A DNA stretch of 64,000 bases from an uncultured Lachnospiraceae bacterium (GTDB lineage Bacteria; Bacillota; Clostridia; Lachnospirales; Lachnospiraceae), in NCBI GenBank assembly GCA_900316855.1, contig ONEK01000004.1, positions 60,535 to 124,534 of the forward strand, written 5' to 3'. Below, one piece after another: positions 34,453-43,011 of this stretch (position 1 is the first letter of the stretch; the number at the start of each line of letters is the position of its first letter). The notes beneath the pieces are model-generated. The model worked only from the letters and a program-made list of their open reading frames with translations. It searched no databases and was not told where the DNA came from. Made by a program: the position numbers and the translations under genes.

Positions 34453-34482
34453 TTGCCTCCGGAGTCCGGATTCCCTTATGAT
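34453..34482 (+). promoter_or_regulatory. Probable promoter of the papain-like gene
   Basis: TTGCCT (34453-34458), 18-bp spacer, TATGAT (34477-34482). The leader is about 110 bases and includes a copy of the GCAATTCGTAT repeat (34535-34564). Confidence 0.45.
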
Positions 34483-34534
34483 GACATACAGGTGCCGGTC
34501 ATCCGGCGGACAACGGCCTAAGGCAGAACGCAGA

Positions 34535-34564
34535 ACAGCGAAACCGCGGAGCAATTCGTATGTC
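34535..34564. repeat. Short dispersed repeat with GCAATTCGTAT core
   Basis: GAAACCGCGGAGCAATTCGT... shares GAAnC(C/T)GCGnAGCAATTCGTATGTnA with 60491-60517 and, inverted, with 52083-52105. All three copies are intergenic. Confidence 0.5.
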
Positions 34565-34600
34565 AGATACGTTGTATGACTCGGAGGGTTCAGAAACAAT

Positions 34601-35209
34601 ATGAATGCTGATCGGAAAAATTACGGGATCTATGACTGGGTTGTCCGCCCGGAGGACCGGGTGGTGCTGCTGTCCCCGCGCCTCATGAATTGGGCGTCCA
34701 TGGAGGACTTCAGCGATGTGGCAAAGAATCACTGCGGTGCCACCATGCTGACGAATTATCTCCTCCTGCTGGAGGAGTCCAATACGTCCGATTCCGTGCG
34801 CACGAACATCCGCCACACCTCGGAGAGTGCGCTCAGGCGCGCCCTGTTCCAGTCCGTCCACACCTATGTGCCGGACGGTCCCATCTTCCGGATGAGTACG
34901 AGGGCGAACCGATATTTTAAGAAAGAGGAAATTTCCGCACGACTCCTCCCGATCCGCGCCGGCGAACTGCGCTCCCGGCTGGATGAGGGACATCCGTGTG
35001 CGCTTCTCATTGCACGATCCCTGTTACACTGGCACTGGGTGCTCGTCGTCGGCTATGTAGAGAAGCCGGACGGGACCTGTGCCTTCGCAGTCGTGGACGA
35101 ATGGCATCATCAGGATGTCCGGCTGTACGAGGCCGGGAAGGGAAGCCGCGTACTGGCAGCCGCCGTGTTCCTGCAGCCTGAAGGTCAGGCGTGCCGCACA
35201 GGAGCGTAA
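34601..35209 (+). CDS. Papain-like (C39-type) small cysteine protein, function unknown
   Basis: A 202-residue cytoplasmic protein with no signal peptide. The pattern Cys45 in KNHCGATMLTNYLL, His143/145 in LLHWHWVLVVGY and Asp166 in AVVDEWHHQD is that of papain-fold C39-like peptidases and transglutaminase-like proteins. I see no ABC transporter fusion, which sets it apart from bacteriocin-processing C39 enzymes, and no substrate gene beside it. SD GGAGGG is about 11 bases before the ATG. It converges on the PlsY-Nudix fusion gene. Activity is inferred only from the residue pattern. Confidence 0.6.
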   Translation: MNADRKNYGIYDWVVRPEDRVVLLSPRLMNWASMEDFSDVAKNHCGATMLTNYLLLLEESNTSDSVRTNIRHTSESALRRALFQSVHTYVPDGPIFRMSTRANRYFKKEEISARLLPIRAGELRSRLDEGHPCALLIARSLLHWHWVLVVGYVEKPDGTCAFAVVDEWHHQDVRLYEAGKGSRVLAAAVFLQPEGQACRTGA

Positions 35210-35250
35210 CGCTTGCCGGTCAGCCGGCTGTTCCTGCCGGGTTCTCTGAA

Positions 35251-37002
35251 TCAGCATTCTGCAGCAGCGGGATCACGATCCTGTCCGGAGTCCGTGCCAA
35301 ACAGGTATCCGCGGATCAGGTCCAGCTCCGAGACATAGATGCAGTTCGGAAGCGTATGGTTTTTCACAGCGTCATACAGCTCGCAAAAGTCCATCCAGCG
35401 GACACTCTCCACCTCTTCCTCCTGCAGGCGCAGCTCCCCCTTCAGGTCACTCTCCTTCAGGATATAGACCGTCGCAAGCTCCCGGTCGTGGAAATCCTTT
35501 CCATAGAAATGTCCGTCAAAGAACGCCCTGTGCATTCCGATGCAGCGGAAAGCCTCTTCCGGTGCAGACAGTCCCAGTTCCTCCTTCAGCTCCCGCATGG
35601 CGGAGGGCAGGGCTTCCGACCCCGCCGTCCGGTGACCCGCCGAGGAGATATCGTAATCCCCGGGATTGGAATCCTTGCAGGCACTCCTCTTCTGCAGCAG
35701 CAGGTCGTACCCGCTTCTGTCATTTGGCCGCACAATCCACATGTGAACCGTTCCGTGCAGGGCTCCCTCCCTGTGGGCTACGCCTCTCTCCTTGACGACT
35801 CCCGATTTCGTGCCGTCCTCATTCAGGACATCGAACAGCTCCATGAGCTTCCCGTCCAGAATAGCTGCCTCCAGGATATCGTTCCTGTCATAAACCAGCT
35901 TCAGCGAGAAGAACGGGCGGTTCTCGTCCAGCAGACGGAAAAAGATCTTATCCCCCTCCCACAGGTTGAGGCTCCAGACCTTATCAAGTTCAACCCATTC
36001 CAGTTCTCCTTCGTCGCACGGGACCGGCTCTCCCTCCCAGGCGTCCGCCGTATACAGGAACATATACTCGAAGTCGCCTTTTCCGGACTGGAACGTAATG
36101 ATGCCGCGAAGGCGAAACAACGTCAGCCGGAATCCGGTTTCCTCTCTCACCTCGCGCAGGACGCACTCCTCCGGGCTTTCACAGGCTTCGAAATGTCCGC
36201 CGACGCCGATCCACTTGTCCTTATTGACGTCGTGCTTTTTCACGGTGCGGTGCAGCATCAGGTACCTGCCGTCCTTTTCCAGATAGCACAGGGTCGTCAG
36301 CTGCGCCCCGGAAGGCCTTGCTGTGATCATCGGAGCAGCGGTGCTGTTTTCAGGCTCCGTTTCGGGTTTCGATTTTGCTGAGAGTTTCTTCCGGATCAGG
36401 GAGAGGACGTCCGTTCTCTCACACGTGCCTTCCGGAATCGTGCGGATCGCCGGCCAGTGCTTCCACAGGCAGACCGCCGACAGGAAAACGGACAGGATTC
36501 CCGCTTCCTTCCCGTGGAACAGGAAGGCAGGAAGGATAAAGGAGGCAGGCAGAACCGCTCCTCCAATGCAGAGATATTTCGAGCCGAACGTCACCAGCAT
36601 GCCGAAAATATTGGCAAAGGCGCCCCAGACCGGGTCGTACAGGAACATGGCAAGGCAGCTCGCCGCAACGCCCTTGCCGCCGCGTCCCGGTTTCATCCAG
36701 ACCGGCCAGTCGTGCCCCAGCGTGCAGCCGATTCCGGCATAATAGACGGCAATCTGCCCGATCCGGTTCCCGAACAGCAGGCCGCTGACGAGGCAGGCAA
36801 GGAAGCATTTGCCCAGGTCTCCCGCCAGCACCGTGATTCCGGCGCGAAATCCCAGGTTCGCCATGACATTGGCCATACCGGGGTTCCCCGTCTTTCCGAG
36901 CTCGCTGCAGGGCTTTCCTGTAAGGCGCCTCGTCACGATTTCCGCGGTCATGAAGTTGCCGAATGCATAGCCGGTCAGGAGGCTGAGGAGTCTTTCCGAC
37001 AT
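35251..37002 (-). CDS. Fusion of PlsY-like acyltransferase with two Nudix hydrolase domains
   Basis: A 583-residue protein with three domains. Residues 1-195 are membrane PlsY, the acyl-phosphate:glycerol-3-phosphate acyltransferase, with its three loops: GNPGMANVMANLG (40-51), DLGKC (62-66) and GHDWPVWMKPGRGGKGVA (96-113). Residues 225-370 form a MutT-like Nudix domain with a canonical box (GGHFEACE...REVREETG, 268-290). Residues 385-570 form a second, IPP-isomerase-like Nudix domain (box 456-477) in which the first Glu is Ser. It starts 12 bases after trxB, with AGGGGA as SD. The reading frame is continuous, so this is a true fusion unless an undetected sequencing error joins genes. A role linking phospholipid and nucleotide or CoA chemistry is guesswork. 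Confidence 0.85.
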   Translation of the reverse strand: MSERLLSLLTGYAFGNFMTAEIVTRRLTGKPCSELGKTGNPGMANVMANLGFRAGITVLAGDLGKCFLACLVSGLLFGNRIGQIAVYYAGIGCTLGHDWPVWMKPGRGGKGVAASCLAMFLYDPVWGAFANIFGMLVTFGSKYLCIGGAVLPASFILPAFLFHGKEAGILSVFLSAVCLWKHWPAIRTIPEGTCERTDVLSLIRKKLSAKSKPETEPENSTAAPMITARPSGAQLTTLCYLEKDGRYLMLHRTVKKHDVNKDKWIGVGGHFEACESPEECVLREVREETGFRLTLFRLRGIITFQSGKGDFEYMFLYTADAWEGEPVPCDEGELEWVELDKVWSLNLWEGDKIFFRLLDENRPFFSLKLVYDRNDILEAAILDGKLMELFDVLNEDGTKSGVVKERGVAHREGALHGTVHMWIVRPNDRSGYDLLLQKRSACKDSNPGDYDISSAGHRTAGSEALPSAMRELKEELGLSAPEEAFRCIGMHRAFFDGHFYGKDFHDRELATVYILKESDLKGELRLQEEEVESVRWMDFCELYDAVKNHTLPNCIYVSELDLIRGYLFGTDSGQDRDPAAAEC

Positions 37003-37014
37003 TGCCTGTTCCCC

Positions 37015-37941
37015 TTACGCCTCTACATACTGACAGGCCGCAAGGCCGGCTACGGCGCCGTCTCCTGCCGCTGTCGCAAGCTGGCGGACCGATTTCGTCC
37101 GGCAGTCTCCCGCGGCGAAAATACCCTCCGCACTGGTCCTCGTATCCTCGCCGGCCACGATATAGCCTGCTTCATCAAGGTCCACGATGCCCGCAAACGC
37201 CTGGTTGGACGGCACCTGTCCGATCGCGACGAACAGTCCCGCTGCCGGAATGATGCGTTTCTCGCCGGTAAACTTGTCCACGACCTCCACTCCGGAGAGC
37301 TTTCCGTCTTCCCCCTCCTTCAGCTCATCAATCGTGGCATTCAGTACCAGCTCCACATTGTCCTTCGCCTTCAGCTTCTCCACCTCCGCTGCGTCGGCGC
37401 GGAAGGCGTCTCTCCGGTGAATCAGGTACACCCTGCTGCAGAACCGCGTAAGGAACAGGGCATCCTCCAGGGCAGTGTTGCCGCCGCCGTTCACGGCGAC
37501 CTCCTTTTTGCGGTAAAAGGCACCGTCACACGTTGCGCAGTACGAGACACCCTTCCCTGCGAGCTTCTTCTCATTGGGAAGTCCCAGCTCGCGCCGCACG
37601 ACACCGGTTGCGAGAATGACCGCCCCCGCGTGGATTTCCCGTTCCCGGGTCTTTACGATTTTGCCCTTGCCGTCCGGTACAATTTCCAGGACGGATTCGA
37701 ATTCTATTTTCGCTCCCAGTTCCTGCGCCTGATTGTAAAGTCCCGTCGCGAAATCAAAGCCGCTGATATGCGCAATGCCCGGATAGTTTTCGATATCCGG
37801 TGTGTTGATGATCTGTCCGCCGTAAGCGTTTCCCTCCAGCACAAGGGAGGCTTTGCCTGCCCGCTGTACATAGATCGCGGCCGTGAGTCCCGCTGTTCCC
37901 GCTCCGATAATTACTACGTCTGCCTGTGCATTATCTTTCAT
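37015..37941 (-). CDS. trxB: Thioredoxin-disulfide reductase
   Basis: A 308-residue FAD/NADPH enzyme: FAD site VVIIGAGTAGLTAAIY, redox motif YCATCDGAF (CATC, about 133-136), NADPH site VNGGGNTALEDALFL, and C-terminal FAD contact EGIFAAGDC. The usual GGGDSA of the NADPH site is GGGNTA here, and GxGxxA is VNGGGNTA. The start MKDNAQAD has GGAAGGT 6 bases upstream. A GCCTGC/GCAGGC hairpin lies just upstream of that SD. It is co-transcribed with the PlsY-Nudix fusion. Confidence 0.92.
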   Translation of the reverse strand: MKDNAQADVVIIGAGTAGLTAAIYVQRAGKASLVLEGNAYGGQIINTPDIENYPGIAHISGFDFATGLYNQAQELGAKIEFESVLEIVPDGKGKIVKTREREIHAGAVILATGVVRRELGLPNEKKLAGKGVSYCATCDGAFYRKKEVAVNGGGNTALEDALFLTRFCSRVYLIHRRDAFRADAAEVEKLKAKDNVELVLNATIDELKEGEDGKLSGVEVVDKFTGEKRIIPAAGLFVAIGQVPSNQAFAGIVDLDEAGYIVAGEDTRTSAEGIFAAGDCRTKSVRQLATAAGDGAVAGLAACQYVEA

Positions 37942-37956
37942 AAACTTACCTTCCAT

Positions 37957-37972
37957 GCCTGCGTCAGCAGGC
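37957..37972 (-). other. GCCTGC/GCAGGC hairpin upstream of the trxB ribosome site
   Basis: Perfect 6-bp stem with 4-base loop, identical to the one at 39833-39848. Confidence 0.65.
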
Positions 37973-37978
37973 ATTCAT

Positions 37979-38009
37979 CACGGGAAATCCGCGAAGGCGG
38001 TTTCCCGTG
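37979..38009. repeat. Second leader hairpin shared with position 39855
   Basis: CACGGGAAATCCGC pairs with GCGGTTTCCCGTG. In the copy at 39855-39885 the outer pairs are CGCGT/ACGCG instead of CACGGG/CCCGTG, so pairing is kept while sequence changes. Confidence 0.65.
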
Positions 38010-38031
38010 TATGATCACCTTTCCCCATCCT

Positions 38032-38820
38032 TCAGGACAGTGCCATCCGGTCTGACACCTCGCCGCCTGCCTGTTCGAACCTGTGCAGGAGATCGTCGAC
38101 TGTCAGTTTCTGCTTCTCCCCGCCCTCGACATCATAGATGATGCGTCCGTTGCTCATCATGATGAGGCGGTTGCCGTGCCGGATGGCATCCCGCATGTTG
38201 TGCGTGACCATGAGCGTCGTCAGGTAATTCTCCTGCACTATGCGGTCAGTGGCTTCCAGTACCTTTGCTGCCGTCTTGGGGTCCAGGGCTGCCGTGTGCT
38301 CATCGAGCAGCAGCACCTTCGGCTTCTTCATCGTCGCCATGATCAGGGTCAGTGCCTGTCTCTGTCCTCCGGACAGCAGTCCCACCTTGGCCGTGAGACG
38401 GTCCTCCAGGCCAAGGTCCAGGCGTTTGAGCAGCTCGCGGTAGGTTTCGCGCTCCTTCGCGGTTACGCCCCAGCGGAGCGTACGCCTTTCGCCCCGCCTT
38501 GCGGCGAGTGCCATGTTCTCATCGATCTGCATGTCGCCTGCGGTGCCGGTCATCGGATCCTGGAAAACCCGTCCGAGGAACGGTGCACGTTTATGCTCCG
38601 ACAGCCCTGACACGTCAGTGCCGTCTATCACGATCTGGCCTTCATCCACAGGCCATACGCCGGCGATCGCGTTCATGATTGTGGATTTTCCGGCTCCGTT
38701 TCCGCCGATGACGGTGCAGAAATCCCCGTCCTTCAGAGTCAGTGAAACATCCAGAAGCGCCTTTTTCTCATTAATGGTGCCCGGATTGAATGTCTTGGAA
38801 ATATGTCTGACTTCCAGCAT
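38032..38820 (-). CDS. ABC transporter ATP-binding protein (TrpXYZ-like importer)
   Basis: A 262-residue ATPase: Walker A GGNGAGKST, Q-loop FQDPMTGT, signature LSGGQRQALTLIMA, Walker B VLLLDEHTAALDP, switch His in VTHNM. The start follows the permease stop directly (TAA then ATG), so the two are translationally coupled. The LDEHTAALDP form is typical of ATPases paired with PF04392-type binding proteins. Confidence 0.9.
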   Translation of the reverse strand: MLEVRHISKTFNPGTINEKKALLDVSLTLKDGDFCTVIGGNGAGKSTIMNAIAGVWPVDEGQIVIDGTDVSGLSEHKRAPFLGRVFQDPMTGTAGDMQIDENMALAARRGERRTLRWGVTAKERETYRELLKRLDLGLEDRLTAKVGLLSGGQRQALTLIMATMKKPKVLLLDEHTAALDPKTAAKVLEATDRIVQENYLTTLMVTHNMRDAIRHGNRLIMMSNGRIIYDVEGGEKQKLTVDDLLHRFEQAGGEVSDRMALS

Positions 38821-39819
38821 TTACTGTTCCTCCTTCCGGCTTCCGGCCTGTTTCTGTGCCCTGCCTGCCGCGGCAAGCTTCGCGTTCCTGTGAACCAGTC
38901 CGTGGAACGAGGTGGTCCGGAGTTTTTTCAGGTACGGAACTGCCAGGAAGATCGCAACCACAATCGCCGTAAGAAGCTTCATGTCATCTGCGGGAAATTT
39001 CAGCCACAGCACAAACACATAAACAAAATAGTACACAATGGCACCGATAATTGTGAACGACAGGCGCATTATGAAATTCAGACGCTTGCCGACGATGGCC
39101 TCTGCCAGCACCTCTCCTATGATCACGGCAGCGAGCCCGATGACGATGGAGCCCTGGCCCATCTTCACGTCGGCAAAGCCCTGGTATTCCGACAGAATAC
39201 CGCCCGACAGGGCGATGAAACCGTTGCTGACAGCCAGTGCCAATACCTTCATGGCACCGGTATTGATGCCCTGTGCCCTGGACATGTTTTCATTGATGCC
39301 CGTCGCGCGGATGGAGGAGCCGATCTCCGTTCCCAGGAACCAGTAGAACACTCCGACAATCACTACATCCACGATCAGCGTCAGCGCAATCGTCTGTCCC
39401 AGATACTGGATGTTGGAAGTGAAATGGACCTTCACCTGATTGACCGGCACAGCCTGATTAGCCTTGCCCATGATATTCAGGTTGATGGAATACAGTGAAA
39501 TCTGTGTCAGGATTCCTGCCAGGATATCCGGAATGCCCAGCACCGTGTGCAGAACACCCGTCACAAGTCCGGCTGCCACACCCGCAAGGAATGAAACCGG
39601 AAGAACAGCCTCAGGACTCCACCCTGCAAGGATCAGCATGACCGCGGTCGAGCCCCCGAGTGCGAACGAACCGTCGCAGGTCATATCTGCGAAATTCAGT
39701 ACGCGGAACGTCAGGTAGACGCCCAGCGCCATAATTCCCCAGATCAGTCCCTGTGCCAGGCCTCCCGGAGCCGCATTCCACAATGCGTTCGGATTCAGTG
39801 AAGCAAAATACGCTGCCAT
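38821..39819 (-). CDS. ABC transporter permease (TrpXYZ-like importer)
   Basis: A 332-residue permease with about eight to nine hydrophobic segments, of the branched-chain amino-acid type (LGVYLTFRVLNFADMTCDGSFALGG, and GxxxGIxxxxLG-like segments). SD GGGAGG is 4 bases before the ATG at 39819. It lies after the binding protein gene, separated by a terminator-like hairpin and a multi-hairpin repeat. Confidence 0.9.
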   Translation of the reverse strand: MAAYFASLNPNALWNAAPGGLAQGLIWGIMALGVYLTFRVLNFADMTCDGSFALGGSTAVMLILAGWSPEAVLPVSFLAGVAAGLVTGVLHTVLGIPDILAGILTQISLYSINLNIMGKANQAVPVNQVKVHFTSNIQYLGQTIALTLIVDVVIVGVFYWFLGTEIGSSIRATGINENMSRAQGINTGAMKVLALAVSNGFIALSGGILSEYQGFADVKMGQGSIVIGLAAVIIGEVLAEAIVGKRLNFIMRLSFTIIGAIVYYFVYVFVLWLKFPADDMKLLTAIVVAIFLAVPYLKKLRTTSFHGLVHRNAKLAAAGRAQKQAGSRKEEQ

Positions 39820-39832
39820 GTTTTCCTCCCAT

Positions 39833-40022
39833 GCCTGCGTCAGCAGGCGCTCATCGCGTAAAATCCGCGAAGGCGGTTTCACGCGTGCTGACGGCACATT
39901 TGCCGCCCTGGCTCACAGCCTTTCATCGAGTAGGGGGGGATTTCATTCCACCCTGCTCGATTCGGTCAAGCCGCCTGCATCTCACATGCTTTGCGTGTTC
40001 GATGTTCGCGGCCGCCTTCACA
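39833..40022. repeat. Multi-hairpin intergenic repeat, composite copy D
   Basis: Five successive inverted repeats: GCCTGCGTCAGCAGGC (39833-39848), CGCGT/ACGCG (39855-39885), ACGGC/GCCG (about 39890-39905), ATCGAGTAGGG/CCCTGCTCGAT (about 39932-39963), and CCGC-CATC-ACATGC/GCGTGT-GATG-GCGG (about 39971-40011). It ends with TTCACA (40017-40022), the end shared with copies B and E, directly beside the terminator of the binding protein gene. Confidence 0.75.
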
Positions 40023-40059
40023 AAACAGGCGCAGGTGCTGCAGTAACAGCCCCTGCGCC
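40022..40059 (-). terminator. Terminator-like hairpin after the binding protein gene
   Basis: GGCGCAGG/CCTGCGCC with inner GCTG/CAGC, followed on the minus strand by TGTTTT. Within the operon it would reduce permease and ATPase relative to the binding protein. Confidence 0.75.
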
Positions 40060-40112
40060 GTATCAGGCCGGAACATCACCCGGCCATGCATCGCGTCAGA
40101 ACCCGCACAGGA

Positions 40113-41156
40113 TCACTGTGCCTCCGTTCCCTCAATCGCCTTGTAATCGTCCGGTACCGTCACACCGATGGCCGCGGCATACTTCGCGTTGTATTCCTTC
40201 GTCGTCGCGGACGCATACTCGATCTCCATTGAAGAGGGGTCCGCTCCGTTGTCCAGGATTTCAATCGCCTGTTTGCCGGTTGCAACACCAAGATCATAAT
40301 AGCTGATCGAAAGCGTTGCAAGTCCGCCGTTCGAGCACATATTCTCCTCGCCGCAGACAACGGGCAGCTTTGCCGCCTCCACAACAGGCTCAATGATGGG
40401 CATGTTGGACGCCGCCGTATTGTCAGTCGGGATATACAGTGCGTCAATGCCGGAAACAGCATTGTTAATAACGGAAGACAGGTCGTTGGAATCCGAGAAC
40501 GTGAACTCTTCCCATTCCACTCCGTCCTCCTTGAGATACTTTTCGATCTCCTGGGCCTGGAAGGCACTGTTCGCCTCGGCGGAGCAGTACAGGATGCCGA
40601 CCTTCTTCACATCCGGAACGAGTTCGAGGATCATCTTCTCCTGCTGATCCAGCGGAGCCAGATCAGATGTGCCGGAAATGTTGGTACCGGTCGTACCGGA
40701 GAAATCGCTCATTCCCAGTGCCGTGCCGTAATCCGTGATCGACGTGCCGAGGATCGGAATCGTGCTCGTCGCTGACTGGGCTGCCTGCAGGGCAGGCGTT
40801 GCGTTCGCCAGAATGAGGTCATACTCATTGGAGACGAAACCGTTCACAATGGTAGCGCAGGTAGCGGAATCACCCTGTGCGTTCTGATTATCAATCGTAA
40901 CTTTGTCGCCGTAATGATCCGTGAGGGTATCGATAAAGCCCTGCGTCGCCGCGTCCAGCGCTTCGTGCTGCACAAGCTGACAGACACCTACCTTGAATGT
41001 CTTACCGCTGTCCGCTGCTGTCGTCTGTGCTGTCTCTGCAGCTGCTGTCGCTGTACTCTGAGCACTATCGGACGCAGCCTGCCCGGAACCGCCGCACGCG
41101 GCGAGGCCCACTGCCATTGCCGCACTCATGAATGCCGCCAGTACTTTCTTTTTCAT
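40113..41156 (-). CDS. ABC transporter substrate-binding lipoprotein (TrpX-like)
   Basis: A 347-residue lipoprotein: signal peptide ending in LAAC, Ala/Ser/Thr linker, then a PF04392-type binding domain (FKVGVCQLVQHEALDAATQGF, NAQGDSATCATIVNGF, LDQQEKMILELVPDVKKVGILYC). Related proteins bind tryptophan or other aromatic or unknown ligands, so the substrate is uncertain. The start has ACAGGAGGAG 5-8 bases upstream; the longer ORF would include the promoter. First gene of a three-gene importer operon. Confidence 0.9.
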   Translation of the reverse strand: MKKKVLAAFMSAAMAVGLAACGGSGQAASDSAQSTATAAAETAQTTAADSGKTFKVGVCQLVQHEALDAATQGFIDTLTDHYGDKVTIDNQNAQGDSATCATIVNGFVSNEYDLILANATPALQAAQSATSTIPILGTSITDYGTALGMSDFSGTTGTNISGTSDLAPLDQQEKMILELVPDVKKVGILYCSAEANSAFQAQEIEKYLKEDGVEWEEFTFSDSNDLSSVINNAVSGIDALYIPTDNTAASNMPIIEPVVEAAKLPVVCGEENMCSNGGLATLSISYYDLGVATGKQAIEILDNGADPSSMEIEYASATTKEYNAKYAAAIGVTVPDDYKAIEGTEAQ

Positions 41157-41198
41157 AAACACTCCTCCTGTGCAATACTGCAAAAACGAATTTACTAC

Positions 41199-41227
41199 AT
41201 TAAAGCGCAAGCGCGTTGAAGTGTCAA
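41199..41227 (-). promoter_or_regulatory. Promoter of the TrpXYZ-like operon
   Basis: On the minus strand TTGACA (41222-41227), 17-bp spacer, TTTAAT (41199-41204). The palindrome GCGCTTGCGC lies in the spacer. Confidence 0.75.
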
Positions 41228-41275
41228 ATTGTTTTAATGAAAGCCTCCGCACGGCGCCCATTGAAGCCCTGTTCT

Positions 41276-41307
41276 GAAAAATCCCACCGGTACAGGCACC
41301 GGTGGGA
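41276..41307 (-). terminator. Terminator of the pyrophosphatase gene
   Basis: TCCCACCGG/CCGGTGGGA stem with 8-base loop, followed on the minus strand by TTTTT. Confidence 0.92.
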
Positions 41308-41320
41308 ACGTGGAATGAAT

Positions 41321-42973
41321 TCAGGAGAGAATGTGCTCCCGCAGCGGAGGGATCAGCTGCTTCTTGCGGCTCACGATGCCCGGCAGGTAAGCACTGTTGT
41401 TCTCGACCCTGACATGGAACGAGGCGGACACAAGCTCCTCCGAGCCCCTGCCCGCAAACATAAGGAGCGTGCTCTGGTCCGGAATGCTCGTCAGCATGTA
41501 GAAGATCATGCTCATCCCGGAGTGCTCCATCACCTGCGGCAGGTAATCCGCAATCATGTTCCTCGCCTCATCATAGGCCTTCCGGCTCATGAAGAAGCCC
41601 TGACCGACGGAGATGGATTCCTCCCCGATGGAAAACTCCTTGTAATCCGTATGCAGCAGGTCATCCGCGTCGCGTCCGGTCAGGTCCTCCCCTGCCGTAA
41701 ACATCGCCTGTACATAATTCTCAATGTTCTCCCCGGCGATTCCTGCAAGATCATCCGCCGCCGCCTTGTCGACCAGCGTGCACGTGGGGGAATGAAACGC
41801 CAGCGTATCCGACAGGATGGCGGACAGCAGGAGCCCCGCTATCTTCTTCGGGATATCGACGTGCTGCTCCCGGAACATGCTGTAAACGATCGTCGCCGTG
41901 CAGCCGACCGGCTCGTTGCGGAAATAGACCGGACTGCTCGTCTCGAGCGTACCGATCCGGTGGTGATCGATGACCTCCAGGATCTGTGCCTCCTCCAGGC
42001 CGTCCACTGCCTGCTGCCGCTCGTTGTGATCCACCAGGATCACCTTCTTGCGGTGCATGTTCAGGAGATTTCGTCTGGAGATCACGCCGCAGTAGCGTCC
42101 CTGACTGTCCAGAATCGGAAAATACCTGTGCCGGACGGAAGCCATCACCTTGCGTGCCTCCTCCACCGGTGTGTTGACATTGAACGTGATAAGTCCGTCC
42201 CGCTTCATGAAATGCTCGATCGGGGCAGCCATGCTGACCAGACGGGCAGCCGCATAGGTGTCGTATGGGGTCTGGATGACCGTGCAGCCCGCCTCCGACG
42301 CGCGGTCCAGGAGCTTCTGCGGGACAGACGAGCCCATGCAGACCAGCAGACAGGAGGCGCCGTAATCGATAGCGCACATCTGCGCCTCGTACCGGTTTGT
42401 GACCATCACAAGGTCTCCGCGGTGTACGAGCTCCTCCATGGCTTCCGGGCTCGTCCCCACATGAATGACGCCGGTTGTGATCCTGCCGTCCGGGTCTCCG
42501 GCCAGCATCTTCCCCTTCACAACGCTGATGAGGTTCTGATAGCTCGTCTTCGACTCCGCGAGGATAGCCGTATCAGACAGGTCCATGTTGGCGTTGGCGA
42601 TATCCTTGACCGTGATGAGTCCCAGCAGATGGTTGTCCGCGTCCGTAACGCACAGGGTATCGATATCACGCTCGTTCATTCTCTGCCAGGCATCGTGCGT
42701 CGACATCTGAGAGTCCACGCCGGGCTCCTGCCGGATATCAATGTAGCTGATCGTCGGACTCATATCCACGGAGAGCTTTGGAAGCCTTACACCGAAGTGC
42801 TGCAGGACGAACTGCGTCTCCCTGCTGATCTCCCCGGCGCGCCGCGGCTCATAGGGCTGGTCGCTGACCTGGTTCTTGAGGTAAGCATACGAAATGGCGG
42901 AGCAGATGGAATCCGTATCCGGATTTTTGTGTCCGATAACACGGATCACCCGCTGGCTGGACGTATCAAACAT
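41321..42973 (-). CDS. Family II inorganic pyrophosphatase with CBS and DRTGG domains
   Basis: A 550-residue CBS-PPase. The N-terminal DHH metal motifs are GHKNPDTDS (residues 14-22) and, after the insert, VDHNE and DHHRIG; the C-terminal DHHA2 domain ends in SRKKQLIPP. Two CBS domains flank a DRTGG domain (about 70-315). CBS domains bind adenine nucleotides and regulate hydrolysis of pyrophosphate in this family. It follows the GGDEF gene by 38 bases, and diguanylate cyclases release pyrophosphate, so a functional link is possible. SD AAGGGGA. Confidence 0.92.
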   Translation of the reverse strand: MFDTSSQRVIRVIGHKNPDTDSICSAISYAYLKNQVSDQPYEPRRAGEISRETQFVLQHFGVRLPKLSVDMSPTISYIDIRQEPGVDSQMSTHDAWQRMNERDIDTLCVTDADNHLLGLITVKDIANANMDLSDTAILAESKTSYQNLISVVKGKMLAGDPDGRITTGVIHVGTSPEAMEELVHRGDLVMVTNRYEAQMCAIDYGASCLLVCMGSSVPQKLLDRASEAGCTVIQTPYDTYAAARLVSMAAPIEHFMKRDGLITFNVNTPVEEARKVMASVRHRYFPILDSQGRYCGVISRRNLLNMHRKKVILVDHNERQQAVDGLEEAQILEVIDHHRIGTLETSSPVYFRNEPVGCTATIVYSMFREQHVDIPKKIAGLLLSAILSDTLAFHSPTCTLVDKAAADDLAGIAGENIENYVQAMFTAGEDLTGRDADDLLHTDYKEFSIGEESISVGQGFFMSRKAYDEARNMIADYLPQVMEHSGMSMIFYMLTSIPDQSTLLMFAGRGSEELVSASFHVRVENNSAYLPGIVSRKKQLIPPLREHILS

Positions 42974-43011
42974 TGTGGTTTCCCCTTAAAGGATCAAACG
43001 CCCGCGGGTGT

